Of a stretch of DNA of 8,412 nt, positions 1-5,594 are shown piece after piece; the stretch's first letter is position 1, and every line of letters starts with the position of its first letter. Location: positions 1-8,412 of the forward strand of contig CANCCJ010000111.1 in NCBI GenBank assembly GCA_947374535.1, written 5' to 3'. The translations under genes and the position numbers were made by a program. Below the pieces are notes generated by a model. The model was not told where the DNA came from. It was given only the letters and a program-made list of their open reading frames with translations, and ran no database searches. Origin of the DNA: Comamonadaceae bacterium. GTDB taxonomy: Bacteria > Pseudomonadota > Gammaproteobacteria > Burkholderiales > Burkholderiaceae.

Positions 1-302
1 TGCATGATGCTGCCTTCCACCGTCAATGGGTCGGCGTTGCGCAGCGCACGCGCCGTTTCTTTGGGCGGTAGCAATTGAATATGGGCTTGGCCTGTCAACA
101 CGCGCTTCACAAAGTTGGTTTGCAAGCCGCTGAGCAAGGCCGACATGAATACGATCACGCCCACCCCAATGGCCACGCCGCCGATGATGAAAAGGGTTTG
201 TACCCGACCTTCCCGTAAAAAACGCAGCGCCACCAACCATTCAAACGGCATCCAGCGAGGCAGTGGCTGGAGGGTGGGTTGCATCTGTGTGCCGTTGCTC
301 AT
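1..302 (-). CDS. ABC exporter permease, MacB/FtsX-type, N-terminal part
   Basis: This is the first 100 codons of an inner-membrane ABC transporter permease; the rest lies beyond the left edge. The start ATG (302-300) overlaps the stop of the adaptor gene as ATGA. After about 20 soluble residues comes an amphipathic stretch reading EWLVALRFLREGRVQT, then a glycine-rich membrane segment (about residues 38-60, LFIIGGVAIGVGVIVFMSALL), then the start of the periplasmic domain (SGLQTNFVKRVLTGQAHIQL). This order is typical of MacB/LolC/DevC-like permeases, in which a first membrane helix precedes a large periplasmic domain. Co-location with a membrane-fusion adaptor suggests a tripartite exporter, with an ATPase gene expected further left. 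The substrate cannot be told from this fragment. The family call is firm; the subfamily is not. Confidence 0.85.
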   Translation of the reverse strand, partial: MSNGTQMQPTLQPLPRWMPFEWLVALRFLREGRVQTLFIIGGVAIGVGVIVFMSALLSGLQTNFVKRVLTGQAHIQLLPPKETARALRNADPLTVEGSIM

Positions 303-1543
303 TTCGCCACAAGGTTCGACACGGGCCGCACGCGGGCTTTGTCATTCACAGGCAGGACGGCTGTCGCCAACACTTGGTCGTTGGCAACCAGCCCCTCCAG
401 CACTTCACACATGCCTTGGCTGCGCAGTCCAAGGCGAATGGGCGTGCGAACGGCTTTGCCATTGACCACCTTCATCACCCAGGGCTCAGGGTTGTCTAGG
501 TTGTGGACGGCTTCGGTGGCCACCAACACGGCTTGGCTGCGCTTGGCGACTTCAATGTCGACCGATACCGTCATGTCTTGCCGTAAATAGGCAGGTGGTT
601 GTGCGACGCGCAACTTGACCTCCACAGAGCCGCGTTGGGCATCCACGCCAGGGTTGATGTACATCAGCTCAGCGGTGAAGCGTTGGTCGGGGTAGGCATC
701 TGACGAAACCGATGCGGTTTGCCCCACCTTGAGCAAGTTCAAATGCTTCTCATCAATTTGCACCACCACCTGTGTCTCGCCGTCGGGAGAGAGCACCATC
801 AACACCTTGCCTGCTTGCACGGCATCGCCAGGTTCGACGTTGCGGGCAATCAGTGTGCCAGCGGCAGGCGCCAATACTTGGCTGTAGCGAAGTCGGGCGC
901 GTGCCAGCTCGGCACCTGCTTGGGCTTGCGACAAGGCCGTCTCTGCCACAGCCATGTCGCTGCCGCCAGTGCGCGTACTGCTGAGTTGTTGTTGGGTTAT
1001 TTTGAGTTGTGCACGCATCACCTGTTCGGCGCGTGTGGCTTCATCCAAGGCGGCTTGACCGATGAAACCTTTGCTAAATAACTCTTGGGTGCGTTGTAAG
1101 GCGCGCGTCGCGGTATCTTGGTTGACTTGTGCTTGACGCATGGTTTGCTCTGCCAAGGGTGCTTGCACTTCGCGCAACTGGCGCAGCTTGGCTTGAGCTT
1201 GGGCGACGGCTGACTCAGCTTGCCGCGCGCTGGCCACCAGCTCGGCATCTTCGAGTTCAATCAAAGGCTGCGCAGCCACGACAGTTTGGCCTTCGTTCAC
1301 CGGCACAGCTTTGACGGTGCCAGTGATTTGCACGCCCAAATCCACACGGTGAGGGCTTTCGATGTGGCCACTGGCGACCACGGTTTGCACAAAGTCACGT
1401 TGGACCACGACGGCAACGGGAGTTTTCGGCCCCATCCATAGATTCAGCCCTAGCCAGATGGCTAGGCCTAGGGCCACGCAAGCGATGAAAATTTGGGTGC
1501 GGTAAGCGCGTAGGTTTTTTATCAAGGACATCACAATGGCCAT
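299..1543 (-). CDS. HlyD/MacA-type periplasmic adaptor subunit of an ABC exporter
   Basis: This is a membrane-fusion protein that would bridge an inner-membrane ABC exporter and an outer-membrane channel. With the start at 1543 it has 414 residues. A short cytoplasmic N-terminus is followed by one membrane anchor (about 17-37, IFIACVALGLAIWLGLNLW). Next come the first half of the biotinyl-lipoyl domain (about 68-100, with GTVKAVPVNEGQTV), a long Ala/Gln-rich coiled-coil hairpin (about 100-218), and the second lipoyl half (about 220-250, LAPAAGTLIARNVEPGDAV). A beta-barrel domain (about 255-330) and a membrane-proximal domain (about 335-408) complete it. The next gene is the matching permease, overlapping by ATGA. 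Starts at 1543 (MAIVMSL) and 1531 (MSLIKN) are both possible, and neither has a strong ribosome-binding site. A longer reading from 1591 would overlap the divergent ribonuclease gene and is less likely. The substrate is unknown. Confidence 0.88.
   Translation of the reverse strand: MAIVMSLIKNLRAYRTQIFIACVALGLAIWLGLNLWMGPKTPVAVVVQRDFVQTVVASGHIESPHRVDLGVQITGTVKAVPVNEGQTVVAAQPLIELEDAELVASARQAESAVAQAQAKLRQLREVQAPLAEQTMRQAQVNQDTATRALQRTQELFSKGFIGQAALDEATRAEQVMRAQLKITQQQLSSTRTGGSDMAVAETALSQAQAGAELARARLRYSQVLAPAAGTLIARNVEPGDAVQAGKVLMVLSPDGETQVVVQIDEKHLNLLKVGQTASVSSDAYPDQRFTAELMYINPGVDAQRGSVEVKLRVAQPPAYLRQDMTVSVDIEVAKRSQAVLVATEAVHNLDNPEPWVMKVVNGKAVRTPIRLGLRSQGMCEVLEGLVANDQVLATAVLPVNDKARVRPVSNLVAK
1447..1474. 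repeat. alternative hairpins in the adaptor's membrane-anchor codons
   Basis: CCTAGCC (1449-1455) and GGCTAGG (1460-1466) form a perfect 7-bp stem with a 4-nt loop. GCCCTAG (1447-1453) can instead pair with CTAGGGC (1468-1474). The two pairings exclude each other. The stretch encodes part of the membrane anchor (ALGLAIWLGL) and uses the codon CTA for leucine several times, which is uncommon in this window, where TTG and CTG dominate. It may be a by-product of repeated Leu/Gly/Ala codons; no function is shown. Confidence 0.4.
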
Positions 1544-1576
1544 GATACGCCCGCCGCCACAAGCTACATTCGTGCT

Positions 1577-3049
1577 ATGGGTTACAAACACTTTTTAGGT
1601 CGTTCTGATTTGTCGCTGATTGCGGGGCAAGCCATGATTGAGCGTGGCTTAGAGCCCGAGTTTTCTCGGGCCGCCTTGCAAGAGTTGAAGGCCATTGCGC
1701 ACGCGGGACAAGACGCCGACCCACGCGTGGTGGACATGACCACTTGGTTGTGGTGCTCTATCGACAACGATGACTCACGCGATCTAGACCAACTCACCGT
1801 GGCAGAAAAGCAAGCGGATGGTCAAACCAAAGTTTGGGTGGCCGTGGCCGATGTGGACGTGTTGGTGTCCAAAGGCTCAGCGCTCGACGCACATGCCAAA
1901 CACAACACCACCTCGGTGTACACCTCGACGCGCATTTTTCCCATGTTGCCAGATCGTTTGTGTACCGATCTCACCTCGCTCAACCCGCACCAAGAACGTT
2001 TGGCGGTGGTGGTGGAAATGGTCATCAATTCAGATGCTGAGGTGACCCATAGCCAGCTTTACCGCGCCAAGGTGCACAACAAAGCCAAGCTGGCTTATGA
2101 CGCGATTTCTGATTGGATTGAAGGCGACGAGGCTTTGCCCGATGCCGCACTAGCAGTGCATGGCATGGCGGAACAATTGCTGTTGCAAGACGCGGTGGCT
2201 CAGCGCCTGCGTGTACGCCGACACGACCACGGTTCGTTGGAGTTTGAAACCTTGCAACCTCATGCCGTGTTTGAAGGGGAGCGGGTGGTGGCGATTCGCC
2301 AGCAAGTACAAAACCGTGCCCGGCAATTGATTGAAGAGTTCATGATTGCCGCCAACACCTGTACGGCCCAATTTTTGGCGCATCACGGACACGCGTCCTT
2401 GCGCCGCGTGGTGCGCTCGCCAGAGCGTTGGCAACGCATCGTGACTTTGGCTGCTACCTATGACGAACATTTGCCAGCCGAGCCCGATTCGTCTGCCTTA
2501 GAAGCCTTCTTGGCCAAGCGTCACAAAGCGGACCCTTTGCGCTTCCCGGATTTGTCGTTGATCGTCGTCAAGCTGATGGGCTCGGGCGAGTATGTGGTGG
2601 AGCGCGCCAACAGCGAGGCCATTGGCCACTTTGGTTTGTCCGTGCGCGACTACACCCACTCCACCGCCCCCAACCGCCGTTACCCCGACTTGGTCACGCA
2701 GCGCATGATCAAAAGCGTGTTGATGGACACGCCTGCGCCTTACAGCAGCGGCGAATTAGAGTCGCTGGCTTTGCACTGCACCCAGCAAGAAGATGCGGCA
2801 CGCAAAGTGGAACGACGCATGCGCAAATCCGAATCGGCCTTGATGCTCGCAGGCCACATCGGCCATGTGTTTGAAGCCGTGGTCACGGGCAAAACGACCT
2901 CGGGTATTTGGGTACGGGTCTTTTCTCCACCGGTTGAAGGCATGCTCACCTCCTATAACTCTGACCATGAGGTGGGTGAACTTTTACGCGTCAAGTTAAT
3001 TCACACCAACGTTGAACTAGGCTTCATTGACTTCGCTGCTTGGGGCTGA
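1577..3049 (+). CDS. RNB-domain exoribonuclease (RNase II/R family), short form
   Basis: This is a predicted 3'-5' exoribonuclease of the RNase II/R superfamily, 490 residues long, against about 644 for E. coli RNase II and 813 for RNase R. There is no room for the two N-terminal cold-shock domains: the RNB domain starts near residue 55. The metal-site motif is at 61-72 (SIDNDDSRDLDQ). Aligned on E. coli RNase II, D63, D69 and D71 match Asp201, Asp207 and Asp209, while Q72 replaces Asp210. Other family signatures are EEFMIAANTC (253-262) and APNRRYPDLVTQRM (364-377), which holds the RNA-contacting arginines. The C-terminus (about 427-490) looks like a small S1/OB fold. The start ATG at 1577 has no clear ribosome-binding site; the next in-frame ATG (1634) would remove 19 residues. 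uppP follows after 38 bases in the same direction. The family is sure, but its RNA substrates are unknown. Confidence 0.88.
   Translation: MGYKHFLGRSDLSLIAGQAMIERGLEPEFSRAALQELKAIAHAGQDADPRVVDMTTWLWCSIDNDDSRDLDQLTVAEKQADGQTKVWVAVADVDVLVSKGSALDAHAKHNTTSVYTSTRIFPMLPDRLCTDLTSLNPHQERLAVVVEMVINSDAEVTHSQLYRAKVHNKAKLAYDAISDWIEGDEALPDAALAVHGMAEQLLLQDAVAQRLRVRRHDHGSLEFETLQPHAVFEGERVVAIRQQVQNRARQLIEEFMIAANTCTAQFLAHHGHASLRRVVRSPERWQRIVTLAATYDEHLPAEPDSSALEAFLAKRHKADPLRFPDLSLIVVKLMGSGEYVVERANSEAIGHFGLSVRDYTHSTAPNRRYPDLVTQRMIKSVLMDTPAPYSSGELESLALHCTQQEDAARKVERRMRKSESALMLAGHIGHVFEAVVTGKTTSGIWVRVFSPPVEGMLTSYNSDHEVGELLRVKLIHTNVELGFIDFAAWG
1654..1671. repeat. perfect 7-bp hairpin in the ribonuclease 5' coding region
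   Basis: GCCCGAG (1654-1660) and CTCGGGC (1665-1671) are perfect inverted copies separated by TTTT. The hairpin covers about codons 27-32 of the ribonuclease gene and also lies about 110 bp upstream of the divergent adaptor gene. It could be an mRNA hairpin near the ribonuclease start, an operator palindrome, or chance in GC-rich codons. No T-run follows on either strand, so it is not an intrinsic terminator. Confidence 0.45.
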
Positions 3050-3076
3050 TCGGTACCCTCGATAATTGCGAGAGTT

Positions 3077-3083
3077 AAAGGAG
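3077..3083 (+). promoter_or_regulatory. ribosome-binding site of uppP
   Basis: AAAGGAG ends four bases before the uppP ATG at 3088. It is the clearest Shine-Dalgarno sequence in the window and fixes this start. The spacing is slightly short. It suggests uppP is translated independently of the ribonuclease gene that ends 38 bases upstream. Confidence 0.75.
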
Positions 3084-3087
3084 TTGT

Positions 3088-3945
3088 ATGGATATCGTTG
3101 TGTTGCTCAAAGCCGCCGTGATGGGCGTGGTCGAAGGTTTGACCGAGTTTTTGCCAATTTCATCGACGGGTCACCTGATTTTGGCTGGTGCATTGCTGGG
3201 CATGGATGACGACAAGGCCAAGGTGTTTGACATCGCCATTCAAACCGGCGCCATCTTCGCTGTGATTATTGTGTATTGGCAAAAGATTTTCAGCACCGTG
3301 GTGGCTTTGCCTACGCAAGTCGAGGCACGCCGTTTTGCCTTGAACGTGTTCATCGCCTTTGTGCCCGCTGTGGTGTTGGGTTTGGTGTTTGGCAAGTTCA
3401 TCAAAGCGCATTTGTTCACGCCCACCGTGGTGGCCAGCACGTTCATCATGGGTGGTTTCATCATTTTGTGGGCCGAAGGCTGGGGGCGTGCCAAGCCTAG
3501 AGGTGAAGCAGAGCCAGCCGTTGAGCCTGCGCGCATTGAAACCGTGGAAGCGATGTCACCACTAGACGCCTTGAAAGTAGGCTTGGTGCAATGTTTGGCT
3601 ATGATTCCCGGCACCAGCCGCAGCGGCGCCACCATCATTGGTGGCATGTTGTTGGGCTTGTCGCGCAAAGCGGCGACTGACTTCTCGTTTTACTTAGCCA
3701 TCCCGACGCTCATTGGCGCGGGTGCGTACAGTCTTTACAAAGAACGCGAACTGCTCAGCATGGCCGATGCGCCCGTGTTTGCCGTAGGTTTGGTGTTCTC
3801 ATTCATCAGCGCATGGATTTGTGTGCGTTGGTTGCTGCGCTACATCGCCAGCCACAGCTTTGTACCATTTGCTTGGTATCGCATCGCATTTGGCATGTTG
3901 GTGTTGGTCACCGCTTGGACCGGTATGGTGGCTTGGGCCGCTTAA
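3088..3945 (+). CDS. uppP: undecaprenyl-diphosphate phosphatase UppP (BacA)
   Basis: This integral membrane enzyme removes one phosphate from undecaprenyl diphosphate, regenerating the C55 lipid carrier used for peptidoglycan and other envelope polymers. Extra copies give bacitracin resistance in known cases. Both family signatures are present: [15 protein letters not shown] (16-30), with E16, E20, S25/S26 and H29, and [13 protein letters not shown] (174-186), with R178. The remaining sequence is a series of hydrophobic helices, with a polar loop at about 132-160 between the two halves. The length of 285 residues is normal for the family. The start is set by AAAGGAG just upstream. It may be transcribed with the preceding ribonuclease gene or from its own promoter in the 38-bp gap. 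Its TAA stop abuts the stop of the convergent hydrolase gene. The identification is firm. Confidence 0.96.
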   Translation: MDIVVLLKAAVMGVVEGLTEFLPISSTGHLILAGALLGMDDDKAKVFDIAIQTGAIFAVIIVYWQKIFSTVVALPTQVEARRFALNVFIAFVPAVVLGLVFGKFIKAHLFTPTVVASTFIMGGFIILWAEGWGRAKPRGEAEPAVEPARIETVEAMSPLDALKVGLVQCLAMIPGTSRSGATIIGGMLLGLSRKAATDFSFYLAIPTLIGAGAYSLYKERELLSMADAPVFAVGLVFSFISAWICVRWLLRYIASHSFVPFAWYRIAFGMLVLVTAWTGMVAWAA

Positions 3946-4761
3946 TCAGCCCATCAAGTTCAGCAGTGCGGTTTCCACAGCCGCAGCCGCCACCCACGGG
4001 TGCTCCATCGGAAACAGATGTGTGCCATCGATTTTCATCACGCGGCCATGCGTGACGCGGCGGCTGAAATCCAACCCCACTTGTTTTAATTCACGCGATT
4101 GCAAGCCGCCGATCAGGGCGGCTTTGCATTTGAGCGGGTGGCGTTTGAAATAAGTTTCCAAGTGGTCGGGCAGGCCGTTGTAGATGGCGCTTTCCACGTC
4201 GCGGTCAAAGCTCAGCACGCGGCGTGTGCCTTGCGCGGTTTGCTCGTCGTGCGTTCCGTAGGTCACGTAGTCTTGCAGCACTTGTGGGTGCCATTTGGCA
4301 AAGGCTTTTTTGCTTTGAAAGTGTGCCAGCACTTCGGCCTCGCTGGTCCAAGTGGTGCGGCGTTTGCGGCTGATGGCGGCGGGCGAGAAGGCTTCTGCAC
4401 CGGGCACGCGCTTGCCCACTTTGAGCAGCTTGGCTTTCCAGCCACCCAGCATAGGCGAGTCCAGAAGCACCACGCCACGTACCAGCTCGGGGTGCTTGGC
4501 CGCTACCATCATGCTGAGGATGCCGCCCAACGAGTGGCCCACCAAAAATACGGGGCAGTCTTTGGCCAAAGGCGTGGTGAAGTCGGTCAGCTGCTGCACC
4601 AAGTATGGCCAGTTGTCGGTGACGGGGTAACGTGGGTCGTGGCCAAATCTTTCTATCGCCTCCACACGAAAGCCGCGTGCACGAATGGCGTCGAGCATGA
4701 CGCGGTAGGTGCAAGCGGGAAAGCTGTTGCCGTGTGAGAAAACGATGAGCGGTTGTGTCAT
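3946..4761 (-). CDS. alpha/beta hydrolase of unknown substrate
   Basis: This is a 271-residue soluble alpha/beta-hydrolase-fold protein. An oxyanion-loop motif SHGNSFPA lies near the N-terminus (9-16). The nucleophile elbow is VGHSLGG (74-80, Ser77). A cap-like insertion runs from about 103 to 210 and is rich in Lys/Arg. The catalytic histidine is probably H248, in DGTHLFPMEHP. The usual acidic residue after the strand ALIGG (215-219) is not obvious; E224 or D231 are candidates. The start ATG at 4761 is five bases after the stop of the Anbu gene, so the pair is probably co-transcribed with mutS. An upstream extension to 4863 would run deep into the Anbu gene and gives unlikely protein sequence. 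It could be an esterase, lipase or thioesterase; nothing here decides which. Translation begins directly at strand beta-1 with no signal peptide, so it is likely cytoplasmic. Confidence 0.85.
   Translation of the reverse strand: MTQPLIVFSHGNSFPACTYRVMLDAIRARGFRVEAIERFGHDPRYPVTDNWPYLVQQLTDFTTPLAKDCPVFLVGHSLGGILSMMVAAKHPELVRGVVLLDSPMLGGWKAKLLKVGKRVPGAEAFSPAAISRKRRTTWTSEAEVLAHFQSKKAFAKWHPQVLQDYVTYGTHDEQTAQGTRRVLSFDRDVESAIYNGLPDHLETYFKRHPLKCKAALIGGLQSRELKQVGLDFSRRVTHGRVMKIDGTHLFPMEHPWVAAAAVETALLNLMG
4103..4124. repeat. GC-rich hairpin inside the hydrolase gene, possible weak terminator for uppP
   Basis: AAGCCGCC (4103-4110) pairs perfectly with GGCGGCTT (4117-4124) across a 6-nt loop; two more pairs form past a single bulge. 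It lies about 158 bases beyond the uppP stop, on the strand opposite the hydrolase gene. Only TTTGCATTTG follows on the plus strand, so it is at best a weak intrinsic terminator. It may equally be chance structure in the codons. Confidence 0.25.
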
Positions 4762-4766
4762 GCCGC

Positions 4767-5594
4767 TCAGATGAGCTTGTCGTCTGGGGTTTGAATTTTT
4801 TTCAACACTTGAACGCGTTGTGCAGGTTGCAGCAGAGGCGTAGCGGTGGCTGCGCCGTCCCACACGGGGTCGTCAATGCCGTCAAATACCTCGCGCAGTT
4901 TTTGGCCCCAGCTGTTGTGCATCATTTGAAAGTACGGATTGTTTTCGTCAATGCAAACCACCTTGTCACTCTCAAGCTTGTCGGCTTCGTAAACCACCAT
5001 GTCGAGGGGCAAGCCCACCGACAGGTTGGATTTGAGGGTCGAGTCCATCGACACCAAAGCGCATTTGGCAGCTTCGTCCAGCGGGGTGTCGGGGTGCAAC
5101 ACGCGGTCGAGCACGGGCTTGCCGTATTTAGATTCACCAATCTGGAAGTAGGGTGTTTCCGCCGTGGCTTCGATGAAGTTGCCAGGTGAGTACACCTGGA
5201 ACAAACGCATGCCTTCGCCCGCAATTTGGCCGCCGAAGATTAGCGACACATTGAAGTCCACGCCCGAGGCTTTGAGGGCGGCTGCATCGCGCTCGTGCAC
5301 GCGGCGAATGGCCGCACCTAACACGCGCACTGCATCAAACATGCTCTTGGCGTTCCAGATGGTGATGGGTTCGCTCTCGGGGGTGTCTTTGAGTTGCTCG
5401 ACCTGCAAAATCTCGCGTACCGATTGTGAGATAGACAAATTGCCCGCCGACAACAACACCATGAAGCGGTCGCCCGGCTTCTCGTACACGATCATTTTGC
5501 GGAAGGTGCTGATTTGGTCGAGGCCCGCGTTGGTGCGCGAGTCAGACAAGAACACGAGGCCTGCTTTGAGTTTGATACCGACGCAATAAGTCAT
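4767..5594 (-). CDS. Anbu-type bacterial proteasome-related peptidase
   Basis: This is a proteasome-type N-terminal-nucleophile protein of the Anbu (ancestral beta-subunit) family, 275 residues. It starts [24 protein letters not shown], so removal of Met exposes Thr as residue 1. In that numbering Thr1, Asp17 and Lys32 form the expected catalytic set. Further family-like stretches are LLSAGNLS (47-54), [12 protein letters not shown] (117-128), [15 protein letters not shown] (150-164) and [21 protein letters not shown] (182-202). Known Anbu proteins form helical or ring-like assemblies with little measured peptidase activity. The start at 5594 is required for an N-terminal Thr and overlaps the mutS stop as ATGA, implying translational coupling. 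The alpha-E, ATP-grasp and transglutaminase-like genes commonly linked to Anbu are not in this window. The cellular role is unresolved. Confidence 0.9.
   Translation of the reverse strand: MTYCVGIKLKAGLVFLSDSRTNAGLDQISTFRKMIVYEKPGDRFMVLLSAGNLSISQSVREILQVEQLKDTPESEPITIWNAKSMFDAVRVLGAAIRRVHERDAAALKASGVDFNVSLIFGGQIAGEGMRLFQVYSPGNFIEATAETPYFQIGESKYGKPVLDRVLHPDTPLDEAAKCALVSMDSTLKSNLSVGLPLDMVVYEADKLESDKVVCIDENNPYFQMMHNSWGQKLREVFDGIDDPVWDGAATATPLLQPAQRVQVLKKIQTPDDKLI

Noticed and set aside
1544..1591. Longer adaptor start at 1591 (MFVTHSTNVACGGG...)
   Set aside because: It would overlap the start of the divergent ribonuclease and adds residues unlike a membrane-fusion protein N-terminus; the anchor follows naturally from 1543 or 1531.
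3061..3066. GATAAT resembling a -10 box before uppP
   Set aside because: No good -35 at 16-18 bp; the nearest TTGGGG is 15 bp away. It may be a real weak promoter but cannot be supported from sequence alone.
4099..4737. Long plus-strand open frame (212 codons) opposite the hydrolase
   Set aside because: It is antisense to a well-supported hydrolase with clear catalytic motifs, and its own translation shows no recognisable domain.
4762..4863. Longer hydrolase start at 4863
   Set aside because: The extra 34 residues lie inside the Anbu gene and are Arg/Ser-rich out-of-frame sequence; the fold begins right at MTQPLIVFSHG.
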